64,000 nt of DNA from Pseudogemmobacter lacusdianii (lineage in GTDB: Bacteria; Pseudomonadota; Alphaproteobacteria; Rhodobacterales; Rhodobacteraceae), in NCBI RefSeq assembly GCF_030848395.1, contig NZ_JAVDBT010000007.1, positions 149,746-213,745 of the forward strand, in the 5' to 3' direction. This document shows, piece after piece, positions 19,151 through 27,587 of this stretch; within the stretch, counting starts at the first letter, position 1, and the number at the start of each line of letters is the position of its first letter. The position numbers were made by a program, and so were the translations under genes. The notes under the pieces were generated by a model that was given only the letters and a program-made list of their open reading frames with translations, made no database searches and was not told the origin of the DNA.

Positions 19151-19187
19151 TAAATATCCCGGGGGGTCCGGGGGGCTGGCCCCCCGG
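19151..19187 (-). repeat. G/C-run hairpin plus CCCGGGATATTTATA motif (intergenic element, probable petR terminator)
   Basis: On the minus strand the sequence reads as an 8-bp hairpin CCGGGGGG-CCAG-CCCCCCGG (19168-19187) followed by ACC, CCCCGGGATATTTATAAG. It lies 13 bp after the petR stop and 28 bp before the start of the deacetylase operon. The CCCGGGATATTTAT tail resembles an intergenic element that I recall as abundant in Rhodobacteraceae. It would end the petPR transcript, and it lies within the promoter region of the next operon. Confidence 0.6.
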
Positions 19188-19199
19188 CCTCGGCCAAAC

Positions 19200-19898
19200 T
19201 CAATCCGGCGCGAGCATATAACCCTCACCCCGCACCGTCTGCAGATAACGCGGAGCTTTGGGATCATCTTCGATCTTGCGGCGCAGCCGGGTGATCTGCA
19301 CGTCAACAGCCCGCTCTTGCGCAGCATCCTCACGGCCCAGGTCGCCCACCAGCCGCTCGCGGCTCACCGCCTCACCCGGTGCATGGGCAAAAAGCCGCAT
19401 CAGGGCGGCTTCGGTGGCGGTAAGACGGATCAAATCCTGCCCGCGCCAAAGCTCACCTCGGTCCATATCGTAGCGCACCGCACCGAGATGCAGCACCTTG
19501 GGCGCGGCTTCGGCCGGTTTCACCTGCGGCACCCGGCGCAAAATGGCATTGATGCGCAAAAGCAGCTCTTTGGGCTCAAAGGGTTTGACGAGATAATCAT
19601 CCGCCCCCGCCTCAAGCCCCTCGATCCGATTGGCCGCCTCACCCTTGGCGGTCAACAAAAGGATCGGCACCTGCATCCGCGCCCGCAGATCGCGGGTCAG
19701 CGAGATGCCATCTTCGCCCGGCATCATCACATCCAGCACGATCAGATCGAACTCGAGCCCCGCCAAAAGCCGGCGCGCTTGGGCTGCATCCCGGGCCACG
19801 GTGACGATAAAGCCGCTGCGGATCAGGAACTTTTGCAAAAGCCCCCGGATGCGCTCGTCATCATCCACCACCAGCAGATGCAGATCAGATACACTCAT
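19200..19898 (-). CDS. petR: OmpR-family response regulator PetR
   Basis: A 232-residue regulator: receiver domain with acidic triad DDD (12-14), phosphoacceptor D56 in VLDVMMPGEDG and Lys in LLLTAKG, then an OmpR-type winged helix ending YLQTVRGEGYMLAPD. It resembles Rhodobacter capsulatus PetR. Downstream of a MarR gene with a 4-bp overlap, as in the petPR pair. No histidine kinase is adjacent. In R. capsulatus petPR lies next to the cytochrome bc1 genes; here it lies between the deacetylase operon and ilvE. Confidence 0.8.
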   Translation of the reverse strand: MSVSDLHLLVVDDDERIRGLLQKFLIRSGFIVTVARDAAQARRLLAGLEFDLIVLDVMMPGEDGISLTRDLRARMQVPILLLTAKGEAANRIEGLEAGADDYLVKPFEPKELLLRINAILRRVPQVKPAEAAPKVLHLGAVRYDMDRGELWRGQDLIRLTATEAALMRLFAHAPGEAVSRERLVGDLGREDAAQERAVDVQITRLRRKIEDDPKAPRYLQTVRGEGYMLAPD

Positions 19899-20392
19899 GC
19901 GCCGCCCTCCTTCAGGCGGTTGTAGGCGTTGCGCATCTCTGGGTCCATCATCGCCTCAAGCACCTGCCGAAAGCCCGCAACGGCCGCCGGCCCCGCCGCG
20001 CGATAGGCCGCCCGCATCCGCGCGCGCTGCGCATCAGACAATTGCCGTTCCAGCTCTTGCCCCTTAGGCGTCAGGAACAAATGCCGCTCGCGCCCGTCCA
20101 CCAGGCCCTTTTCGCTGCGGATCAGGCCATCGTCGATCAAGGTCCGCAGCACCCGGTTCAGGCTTTGCTTGGTCACGCCAAGAATGGTCATCAGGTTCGA
20201 AACCGTCGTGCCGGGCGAGCGATGCACGAAATGGATCGCTCGGTGATGCGCCCGGCCATAATCGATGCCCGACAGGATGCGGTCCGGGTCGGCCGTAAAG
20301 CCGCGATAGGCGAAAAACATCGCTTCGATCCCCTTACGGAGCTGCTCATCCGTAAGGAAAAGCAGGGATTCACCACCGGCACGCTCGACCAT
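19895..20392 (-). CDS. petP: MarR-family regulator PetP
   Basis: A 165-residue protein with a MarR winged-helix domain: DYGRAHHRAIHFVHRSPG, TVSNLMTILGVTKQSLNRVL (recognition helix) and the wing LVDGRERHLFLTPKGQEL. Known as PetP in R. capsulatus, where it is co-transcribed with petR. The pair's exact targets are not evident here. It is divergent from ilvE, 155 bp apart. Confidence 0.8.
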   Translation of the reverse strand: MVERAGGESLLFLTDEQLRKGIEAMFFAYRGFTADPDRILSGIDYGRAHHRAIHFVHRSPGTTVSNLMTILGVTKQSLNRVLRTLIDDGLIRSEKGLVDGRERHLFLTPKGQELERQLSDAQRARMRAAYRAAGPAAVAGFRQVLEAMMDPEMRNAYNRLKEGGA

Positions 20393-20547
20393 GAGGTCCT
20401 CCGAAATTCACGCATTCGTTCCGGCTGAATTTACGTCAGCCTTGTTGACATTCCAAGACACAAGACATACGACTTTCTCGATTTCGCGCAAGAATATGTC
20501 CGATGCGGACCTTTAGCGCGCAATATTCGCAAACCGGAGGGCCTATC

Positions 20548-21414
20548 ATGGCTGGATACGACGATCGGGACGGCTTCATCTGGATGGATGGGGAACTTGT
20601 GAACTGGCGGGACGCGAAGGTCCATTTCTTGACCCACGCCCTTCACTACGCCTCGGCCGTCTTTGAAGGTGAGCGTTGCTACAACGGAAAAATCTTTAAG
20701 TCGACCGAACATTCCGAGCGGCTGATCCGGTCCGGCAAGCTCTTGGATATGGATATCCCCTATACTGTTGAGCAAATCAATGCCGCCAAGGCCGAGGTGA
20801 TCAAGGCCAATGGTTTGACCGATTGCTACATCCGCGCCATCGCCTTCCGGGGTGCCGGTGAGGAGATGGGGGTCGCCGCTCTGGGCAACCCGGTGCGTCT
20901 TGGCATCGCTGTTTGGTCTTGGGGCGCTTACTATGGCGACGCCAAGTTCAAAGGCGCCAAGCTCGACATCTCGAAATGGAAGCGTCCTTCGCCCGAGACC
21001 ATCCCCTCGGAAGCCAAAGCCGCTGGCCTTTACATGATCTGCACCATGTCCAAGCACGCCGCGATGGCCAAGGGCTGCTCGGATGCGATGATGTATGACT
21101 ACCGCGGCTATGTGGCCGAGGCGACCGGCGCCAACATCTTCTTTGTCAAAGACGGCGAAGTGCACACCCCGAAAGCCGATTGCTTCTTGAACGGCATCAC
21201 CCGCCAAACCGTCATCGGCATGCTCAAAGACATGAACATCACCGTGCATGAGCGCCACATCCTGCCCGAAGAAGTCGAAGGCTTCGAGCAGTGCTGGCTG
21301 ACCGGCACCGCCGCCGAGGTGACCCCGGTGGGCGAAATCGGCCCTTGGCGCTTTGAGGTGGGTGAGCTGACCAAGCGCGTCGCCACTGAATATGAAAAGC
21401 TCGTGCGCGCCTAA
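20548..21414 (+). CDS. ilvE: Branched-chain amino acid aminotransferase
   Basis: A 288-residue fold-type IV PLP aminotransferase. The Schiff-base Lys is K157 in TIPSEAKAAG. Other family marks are HALHYASAVFEG near the N-terminus, GYVAEATGANIFFV and FLNGITRQTVIG. It transfers the amino group between glutamate and the keto acids of valine, leucine and isoleucine. The start at 20548 follows GGAGG (20536-20540), better than the in-frame ATG at 20503. It ends in a terminator at 21452. Confidence 0.93.
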   Translation: MAGYDDRDGFIWMDGELVNWRDAKVHFLTHALHYASAVFEGERCYNGKIFKSTEHSERLIRSGKLLDMDIPYTVEQINAAKAEVIKANGLTDCYIRAIAFRGAGEEMGVAALGNPVRLGIAVWSWGAYYGDAKFKGAKLDISKWKRPSPETIPSEAKAAGLYMICTMSKHAAMAKGCSDAMMYDYRGYVAEATGANIFFVKDGEVHTPKADCFLNGITRQTVIGMLKDMNITVHERHILPEEVEGFEQCWLTGTAAEVTPVGEIGPWRFEVGELTKRVATEYEKLVRA

Positions 21415-21451
21415 GCGATTGGGCTAAGCCCTTGGCTTGAAGACCTTTTGC

Positions 21452-21478
21452 AATCCCGGCCCCTTGGGCCGGGATTTT
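21452..21478 (+). terminator. Rho-independent terminator after ilvE
   Basis: Perfect 11-bp arms AATCCCGGCCC and GGGCCGGGATT around CTT, followed by TT. It separates ilvE from the regulator gene at 21596. Confidence 0.85.
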
Positions 21479-21499
21479 GCATTTTGCCCCGCAGATGCA

Positions 21500-21554
21500 G
21501 TACAAAAATTTTTACTCTGCCAATAATTGTTATTGCATCCGTAAAATCTTTACG
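21500..21554 (+). promoter_or_regulatory. Operator-like region: two perfect 15-bp palindromes and one imperfect one before the XRE-cupin gene
   Basis: The region is unusually AT-rich. CAATAA-TTG-TTATTG (21521-21535) and CGTAAA-ATC-TTTACG (21540-21554) are perfect 6-3-6 palindromes, with centres 19 bp apart. An imperfect palindrome GTACAAAAATTTTTAC (21500-21515) lies a further two helical turns upstream. The arrangement suggests dimers bound on one DNA face, probably autoregulation by the XRE-cupin protein encoded 42 bp downstream. Confidence 0.55.
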
Positions 21555-21595
21555 ATCAAGCTCTGGCAGCTCCGATGCTGCCACATCAGGAATTT

Positions 21596-22222
21596 ATGGC
21601 TCGCAAAACCGCCTCTACGCCTGTCGCCTTGGGCAGACGAATCCGCAAACGCCGTCAGGTCATGGGTCTGACGTTGCAACAGCTGAGCGCCATGTCGGGC
21701 GTCTCCGTTGGCTATCTGAGCCAGGTTGAGCGCGATATGGCCGTCCCCACCCTTGGCACTTTGGCCGAGATTGCGGCTGCGTTGGACGTGGCGATTGACC
21801 ATTTCATCGCGACCCCGCGCCAAGCTGACAGCGTTACGCGCGCCGAGTCGCGTGAGCGGTTTTCGGTCTCGGGCAATTCGATCATCTATGAGCAAGTCGG
21901 CGCCGAGTTTCCTGGCCATGAGCTGACCTCCTTCGTGCTGAACATGCCCGAAGGATATGCCTCTGAAACTGTGGAACATTCCGGCGAGGAGTTGATTTTC
22001 ATCCTGGAAGGTCAAGTCTTGCAGGTGATCGACGGTCAGGAATTCCGCCTAAAGGCCGGCGACAGCATTCACTATCTGGGTCAGCACCCGCACAGTTGGT
22101 CCAACCCAGGACCGGGAGTTGCGCGAATCTTATGGACTGGCAAGATGCTGCATGGGGCGACGGTCTCCGACCATAAGTCCCATAGCCTTCGTGCCGTAAG
22201 GGAACTGGCTGACGGCGCTTAG
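21596..22222 (+). CDS. XRE-family regulator with C-terminal cupin domain
   Basis: A 208-residue protein. Residues about 8-65 are a lambda-repressor-type helix-turn-helix (GRRIRKRRQVMGLTLQQLSA, then SVGYLSQVERD). Residues about 100-185 are a cupin sensor domain with HSGEELIFILEG and LKAGDSIHYLGQHPHSW. Such regulators bind small ligands such as amino acids or polyamines. The gene stands just upstream of dppABCDF in the same direction, 81 bp away, and may control that importer. Start at 21596 has AGGAA upstream; an in-frame ATG at 21575 is possible. Confidence 0.85.
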   Translation: MARKTASTPVALGRRIRKRRQVMGLTLQQLSAMSGVSVGYLSQVERDMAVPTLGTLAEIAAALDVAIDHFIATPRQADSVTRAESRERFSVSGNSIIYEQVGAEFPGHELTSFVLNMPEGYASETVEHSGEELIFILEGQVLQVIDGQEFRLKAGDSIHYLGQHPHSWSNPGPGVARILWTGKMLHGATVSDHKSHSLRAVRELADGA

Positions 22223-22303
22223 AATTCGCGCCATTAGGGCGCAACGATGCACTGGCTGGGCAACCGGCGGGCGATCAACACGACCAAGTAGGAGACTGCG
22301 CAG

Positions 22304-23902
22304 ATGAAACATCTTCCCGTTCTTGCCACAGCGATGACGCTGGCAATGACCGTTACGATGGCCGAAGCTAAAACCTTCGTCTATTGCTCGGAAGCATCGC
22401 CTGAGGGCTTTGATCCGGCGCCCTATACCTCGGGCGGCACCTTTGATGCATCGGCTCACCCGATCTACAACCGCCTGACCGAGTTCAAAAAAGGCACGAC
22501 CGAAGTCGAGCCGGGCCTGGCCGAAAGCTGGGAAGTCTCGGAAGACGGTCTTGAGTATACCTTCAAGCTCCGTCAGGGCGTGAAGTGGCACTCGAACGAA
22601 AAGTTCACCCCCACCCGTGATTTCAACGCCGATGACGTGGTTTTCTCCTACGAGCGTCAGGCTTCGGCTGATCACCCGTGGAACCAGTATGTGGCCGGCA
22701 TCACCTACGAGTATTTCAACTCGATGGACATGCCGAACCTGGTGAAGTCGGTTGAGAAGATCGACGATTACACCGTCAAGATCACGCTCAACTCGCCGGA
22801 AGCGCCTTTCCTTGCGAACATCGCCATGCCCTTCGCTTCGATCATTTCGAAGGAATATGCCGAGACGCTGGAAGCTGCTGGCACCAAAGAAGACCTGAAC
22901 AACCTGCCGATCGGCACCGGTCCGTTCAAGTTCGTCGCTTACCAAAAAGACGCCGTGATCCGTTACACCAAGAACGCCGAATACTGGGGCACCGCGCCGC
23001 TGATCGACGATCTGGTCTTCGCGATCACCCCCGACGCCGCTGTGCGCTTGCAAAAGCTGAAAGCTGGCGAATGCCACCTGATGCCCTATCCGGCTCCGGC
23101 TGACATCGACGGCATCCGCGCGGATTCGAACCTCAAGCTTGACGAGCAAGCCGGTCTGAACGTGGGCTATCTGGCCTATAACACCACCATCGCTCCGTTC
23201 GACAATGCCAAGGTCCGCAAGGCCCTGAACATGGCGATCAACAAGCAAGCCATCGTGGACGCCGTGTTCCAAGGCCATGCTGAAGGCGCTAAGAACCCGA
23301 TCCCGCCGACCATGTGGTCGTATAACGACGCGATCGTTGACGACGCTTATGACCCCGAAGCTTCCAAAAAGATGCTGGAAGAAGAAGGCGTTAAAGATCT
23401 GTCGATGAAGATCTGGGCGATGCCGGTTCAGCGTCCCTACATGCCGAACGCACGCCGCACCGCCGAGATGATGCAAGAAGATCTCTCGAAGGTCGGCGTC
23501 AAGGTCGAGATCGTCTCCTATGAATGGGGCGAGTATCTGGCGAAGTCGATGGAAGCGGGCCGTGACGGCGCCGTCATCCTTGGCTGGACCGGTGACAATG
23601 GTGACCCGGACAACTTCCTGTCGGTGCTCTTGTCGTGCGACTCGGCTGTTGAAGGCGGTGCAAACCGTGCCTTCTGGTGCAACGAAGAGTTCTCGGCTTT
23701 GCTGAAAGACGCGAAAGTGACGGCCGATCCGGCCGAGCGCACCGCGCTTTATGAGCAAGCTCAGGTCATCTTCAAGGACCAAGCGCCGTGGTACACCATT
23801 GCGCACTCGACCCAATATGTGCCGATGTCGGCCAAAGTGTCGGGCTTTGTGATGAGCCCCTTGGGCGACTTCACTTTCGAAACCGTGGACATTGCCGAAT
23901 AA
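22304..23902 (+). CDS. dppA: Dipeptide/oligopeptide ABC transporter substrate-binding protein (DppA-like)
   Basis: A 532-residue periplasmic binding protein of solute-binding family 5. The signal peptide is residues 1-22 (MKHLPVLATAMTLAMTVTMA). The mature part begins KTFVYCSEASPEGFDPA, as in E. coli DppA, and contains the family signature ESWEVSEDGLEYTFKLRQGV. It delivers dipeptides or similar compounds to DppBC. First gene of dppABCDF; a strong hairpin separates it from dppB, so it may be overproduced. Confidence 0.9.
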   Translation: MKHLPVLATAMTLAMTVTMAEAKTFVYCSEASPEGFDPAPYTSGGTFDASAHPIYNRLTEFKKGTTEVEPGLAESWEVSEDGLEYTFKLRQGVKWHSNEKFTPTRDFNADDVVFSYERQASADHPWNQYVAGITYEYFNSMDMPNLVKSVEKIDDYTVKITLNSPEAPFLANIAMPFASIISKEYAETLEAAGTKEDLNNLPIGTGPFKFVAYQKDAVIRYTKNAEYWGTAPLIDDLVFAITPDAAVRLQKLKAGECHLMPYPAPADIDGIRADSNLKLDEQAGLNVGYLAYNTTIAPFDNAKVRKALNMAINKQAIVDAVFQGHAEGAKNPIPPTMWSYNDAIVDDAYDPEASKKMLEEEGVKDLSMKIWAMPVQRPYMPNARRTAEMMQEDLSKVGVKVEIVSYEWGEYLAKSMEAGRDGAVILGWTGDNGDPDNFLSVLLSCDSAVEGGANRAFWCNEEFSALLKDAKVTADPAERTALYEQAQVIFKDQAPWYTIAHSTQYVPMSAKVSGFVMSPLGDFTFETVDIAE

Positions 23903-23932
23903 TCGGCACTGCTCTTTTTTAGCGAAACTGAG

Positions 23933-23957
23933 CGCGCGGGGGCTGGTCCCCCGCGCG
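23933..23957 (+). terminator. Hairpin between dppA and dppB (partial terminator or stabiliser)
   Basis: Perfect 10-bp arms CGCGCGGGGG and CCCCCGCGCG around CTGGT, followed by TCTTTC. It lies within an operon and 20 bp before dppB, so it probably reduces read-through or protects the dppA 3' end. Confidence 0.7.
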
Positions 23958-23976
23958 TCTTTCAAGGGACTAGGTC

Positions 23977-24984
23977 ATGGCCCGGTTTATTCTGTCAAAA
24001 CTTCTGTATCTGGTGCCGACCTTCTTAGGCATCACCATCATCGCCTTCAGCTTCGTGCGAATTCTGCCCGGCGACCCGGTCCTGTTGATGGCCGGCGAAC
24101 GCGGCGTCTCGCCCGAGCGTCATGCCGAGCTTTCGGCGCAGTTGGGCTATGACAAGTCCGTCGTACTGCAATATTTCGACTTCCTCGGAAGGCTCTTCCA
24201 AGGCGACCTTGGCAATTCGCTGGTCACCAAAAAGCCGGTACTGGGCGAATTCATGGCCCTGTTCCCGGCAACGGTTGAGCTGGGGCTTTGCGCCATCATC
24301 ATCGCCACACTGATCGGCGTGCCGGTGGGCGTGATGGCGGCGATCAAGCGCGGCTCTTGGTTCGATCAGATCTCGATGACCACCGCTTTGGTGGGCTTCT
24401 CGATGCCGATCTTCTGGTGGGGCCTGCTGCTGATCATCTTCTTCTCGGGCATCTTGGGCTGGACCCCGGTCTCGGGCCGGATCAGCCTAATGTATTACTT
24501 CCCCGACACCACGGGCTTCATGCTGATCGACAGCCTGATGTCGGGGCAAAAGGGCGCCTTCTCCTCGGCTCTGTCACATCTGATCTTGCCATCGGTTGTG
24601 CTGGCGACGATCCCGCTGGCAGTGATCGCGCGGCAAACCCGCTCGGCCATGCTGGAAGTGATGGGCGAGGATTACGTCCGCACCGCCCGCGCCAAGGGCA
24701 TGCCGGAACGCCGCGTCATTGGCATCCATGCCTTGCGCAATGCGATGATCCCGGTGATCACGACCATCGGCCTGCAAGTCGGTGTCTTGATGGCGGGCGC
24801 GATCCTGACCGAGACCATCTTCTCTTGGCCGGGCATCGGCAAATGGATGATCGATTCCATTTCGCGCCGTGACTACCCGGTGGTGCAATCGGGCCTGCTG
24901 CTGATCGCCGGCTTGGTGATGGTGGTGAACCTTCTGGTGGACCTGACCTATGGTCTGATCAATCCGAGGATCCGTAACAAATGA
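23977..24984 (+). CDS. dppB: Dipeptide ABC transporter permease DppB
   Basis: A 335-residue inner-membrane permease with six hydrophobic segments. The N-terminus MARFILSKLLYLVPTFLGIT is typical of DppB/OppB, and the coupling loop is EDYVRTARAKGMPERRVIG, followed by HALRNAMIPVIT. It forms the channel with DppC. RBS AAGGGAC precedes the ATG. The stop overlaps dppC. Confidence 0.94.
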   Translation: MARFILSKLLYLVPTFLGITIIAFSFVRILPGDPVLLMAGERGVSPERHAELSAQLGYDKSVVLQYFDFLGRLFQGDLGNSLVTKKPVLGEFMALFPATVELGLCAIIIATLIGVPVGVMAAIKRGSWFDQISMTTALVGFSMPIFWWGLLLIIFFSGILGWTPVSGRISLMYYFPDTTGFMLIDSLMSGQKGAFSSALSHLILPSVVLATIPLAVIARQTRSAMLEVMGEDYVRTARAKGMPERRVIGIHALRNAMIPVITTIGLQVGVLMAGAILTETIFSWPGIGKWMIDSISRRDYPVVQSGLLLIAGLVMVVNLLVDLTYGLINPRIRNK

Positions 24985-25883
24985 CCGATACAACTGTAAA
25001 ACTCTCGGATGCCGCCATTCGGCGCAAGATGCTGGCCGAATTCTGGTTCTACTTCAGCCAGAACCGCGGCGCTGTCGTTGGGCTTGTGGTCTTCGTCCTG
25101 CTGGTGCTCATCGCGGCTTTTGCCAGCCTGATCGCGCCGCATGACCCGACGATGCAATACCGCGACGCACTTTTGGTGCCGCCGGTTTGGGACGAGGCCG
25201 GACGGTCGAGCTTCCTTCTGGGCACCGATGCAGTGGGCCGCGATATCCTGTCGCGCCTGATCTTCGGCGCGCAATATTCGCTGTTCATCGGCATCGTTGT
25301 GGTCTCGATCGCTTTGGTCGGTGGCATCATCATTGGCCTTCTCGCCGGCTTCTTCGGCGGTTGGGTCGATACCGTCATCATGCGCGTGATGGACGTGATT
25401 TTGGCCTTCCCCTCGCTGCTTTTGGCGCTGGTGCTGGTGGCCATTCTGGGGCCGGGCCTGACCAATGCGATGATCGCCATCGCCATCGTCTACCAACCCC
25501 ACTTCGCCCGCCTGACCCGTGCAGCCGTGATGACCGAGATGAAGCGCGAATATGTCACCGCCGCCCGCGTGGCCGGGGCTGGCAATTTCCGGTTGATGTT
25601 CAAGACCATCCTGCCGAACTGCTTGGCCCCGTTGATCGTGCAAGCAACGCTGAGCTTCTCTTCCGCCGTGCTCGATTCCGCCGCCTTGGGCTTCCTTGGC
25701 ATGGGCGCACAGCCGCCCTCGCCCGAATGGGGCACCATGCTGGCCGAGGCGCGTGAGTTCATCCTGTCGGCTTGGTGGGTCGTCACCTTCCCCGGCATCG
25801 CGATCCTTGTCTCGGTGCTGGCAATCAACCTGATGGGCGATGGCCTGCGCGACGCGCTTGACCCCAAACTGAAGCGGAGCTGA
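24981..25883 (+). CDS. dppC: Dipeptide ABC transporter permease DppC
   Basis: A 300-residue permease with an N-terminal OppC-type region (FWFYFSQNRGAVVGLVVFVL), LLGTDAVGRDILSRLIFGA and the coupling loop REYVTAARVAGAGNFRLMFK. Partner of DppB; overlaps it by ATGA and is followed after 4 bp by the first ATPase gene. Confidence 0.94.
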   Translation: MTDTTVKLSDAAIRRKMLAEFWFYFSQNRGAVVGLVVFVLLVLIAAFASLIAPHDPTMQYRDALLVPPVWDEAGRSSFLLGTDAVGRDILSRLIFGAQYSLFIGIVVVSIALVGGIIIGLLAGFFGGWVDTVIMRVMDVILAFPSLLLALVLVAILGPGLTNAMIAIAIVYQPHFARLTRAAVMTEMKREYVTAARVAGAGNFRLMFKTILPNCLAPLIVQATLSFSSAVLDSAALGFLGMGAQPPSPEWGTMLAEAREFILSAWWVVTFPGIAILVSVLAINLMGDGLRDALDPKLKRS

Positions 25884-25887
25884 GATC

Positions 25888-26727
25888 ATGGGTCTTTTGA
25901 ACATCCGCAACCTCACGGTTAAATTCGCCACCGCCACCGGCAGCTTCACCGCTGTCGACGGCATCGACGTGACCGTGGACAAAGGCGAAGTGCTGGCCAT
26001 CGTTGGCGAATCCGGCTCGGGCAAATCGGTCTCGATGCTGGCGGTGATGGGGCTTTTGCCCGACACCGCCACCATCACCGCCGATGAGATGACCTATGAC
26101 GGCCGCGATATCTCGAAGCTGTCCAAGGCCGAGCGTCGCCAGTTGATCGGGCGTGAGATCACCATGATCTTCCAAGAGCCGATCGCCTCGCTGAACCCCA
26201 GCTTCACCACCGGCTATCAGATCGAAGAGGTCTTGCGGCTGAACCTTGGCATGAGCCGGGCAGAAGCCCGCGCCCGCGCCTTGGAACTTTTCAAAGCCGT
26301 CGGCATCCCCGAGCCGGAAGAGAAGCTCAATTCCTATCCGCATCAGATGTCGGGCGGGCAATGCCAGCGCGTGATGATCGCCATCGCCATCGCCTCGCAG
26401 CCGAAACTTCTGATCGCGGATGAGCCGACCACGGCTTTGGACGTGACCATTCAAAAGCAGATCTTGGATCTGCTGATGAAGCTTCAGGAAGATTACGGCA
26501 TGGCGCTGATCCTGATCACCCATGACATGGGCGTGGTCGCGGAAACCGCCGATCGCGTGGTGGTGCAGTATAAGGGTAAGAAGATGGAAGAGGCAGACGT
26601 TCTGTCGCTGTTTGAAAACCCGCAGAACCCCTATACCCGCGCGCTGCTCTCGGCTCTGCCCGAGAATGCCACCGGGGATCGCCTGCCCACCGTCTCGGAC
26701 TTCATGGCGCTGGAGGGCACGAAATGA
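25888..26727 (+). CDS. dppD: Dipeptide ABC transporter ATPase DppD (short form)
   Basis: A 279-residue ABC ATPase. Walker A is GESGSGKSV, the signature is [14 protein letters not shown] and Walker B is [13 protein letters not shown]. It is about 45 residues shorter than usual DppD: it stops soon after [11 protein letters not shown], so the C-terminal oligopeptide-transporter extension (which in relatives holds Cys residues) is nearly absent. The overlap with dppF (ATGA) suggests that this is a natural end and not a frameshift. Confidence 0.92.
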   Translation: MGLLNIRNLTVKFATATGSFTAVDGIDVTVDKGEVLAIVGESGSGKSVSMLAVMGLLPDTATITADEMTYDGRDISKLSKAERRQLIGREITMIFQEPIASLNPSFTTGYQIEEVLRLNLGMSRAEARARALELFKAVGIPEPEEKLNSYPHQMSGGQCQRVMIAIAIASQPKLLIADEPTTALDVTIQKQILDLLMKLQEDYGMALILITHDMGVVAETADRVVVQYKGKKMEEADVLSLFENPQNPYTRALLSALPENATGDRLPTVSDFMALEGTK

Positions 26728-27587
26728 GCGGTTCCACTCCCACCACCACGCCTGTGGTCGAAGGCCGTGCCATCGTCCAAGACTACCATGTGCCGGGCAG
26801 CATGTTTGCCCGCGCCAAGACCGTGCGCGCGCTGAAAGGCGTGGATTTCAAGGTGGAGAAGGGCAAGACCCTTGCCATCGTTGGCGAATCCGGCTCGGGC
26901 AAATCCACTTTGGCCCGCGTCATCGCGCTGATCGATGCGCCCTCGGGCGGTGAGCTGCTGATCGATGGCGAAAAGGTCGATATCTCGGCCCGCCGCCCCG
27001 GTCCGGCGATGCGCTCCAAGGTGCAGATGGTGTTCCAAAACCCCTATGGCAGCTTGAACCCGCGCCAGAAGGTCGGCGATGTGCTGATGGAACCGCTGAT
27101 CATCAACAAGCCCGAGATCACCGCTTCTGAGCGGCGCGAACGGGCCGAGGCGATGCTGGCGAAGGTCGGGCTGATGCCCGAGCATTTCAACCGCTACCCG
27201 CATATGTTCTCGGGCGGGCAGCGCCAGCGGATCGCGATCGCGCGGGCCTTGATGCTGAATCCCTCGCTCTTGGTGCTGGATGAGCCGGTCTCGGCCTTGG
27301 ACCTTTCGGTGCAGGCGCAGGTTCTGAACCTGCTCGCCGATCTGCAAGACGAGTTCGCACTGACTTACGTCTTCGTCAGCCATGACCTCTCGGTCGTGCG
27401 CTATATCGCCGATGATGTGATGGTGATCTCGAAGGGCGAAGCGGTGGAGATTGGCACGCGTGAGGCTTTGTTTGCCGATCCGCAGCACGCCTATACCCGC
27501 CAGCTCTTCGCCGCGACCCCGGTGACGGATGTCGAGGCGATCCGCGCCCGCGTGGCCAAGCGTAAAGCGGCGAAAGCGCTCGCCTGA
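26724..27587 (+). CDS. dppF: Dipeptide ABC transporter ATPase DppF (short form)
   Basis: A 287-residue ABC ATPase with Walker [26 protein letters not shown], signature FSGGQRQRIAIARA and Walker B LLVLDEPVSALDLS. Shorter than the usual 330 residues, ending soon after YTRQLFAATPV in a basic tail. It works as a heterodimer with the preceding ATPase. Its stop abuts the stop of the convergent LysR gene with no spacer. Confidence 0.93.
   Translation: MSGSTPTTTPVVEGRAIVQDYHVPGSMFARAKTVRALKGVDFKVEKGKTLAIVGESGSGKSTLARVIALIDAPSGGELLIDGEKVDISARRPGPAMRSKVQMVFQNPYGSLNPRQKVGDVLMEPLIINKPEITASERRERAEAMLAKVGLMPEHFNRYPHMFSGGQRQRIAIARALMLNPSLLVLDEPVSALDLSVQAQVLNLLADLQDEFALTYVFVSHDLSVVRYIADDVMVISKGEAVEIGTREALFADPQHAYTRQLFAATPVTDVEAIRARVAKRKAAKALA

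Noticed and set aside
24948..26078. Minus-strand open frame opposite dppC
   Set aside because: Shadow of dppC/dppD; composition is typical of antisense GC-rich frames.
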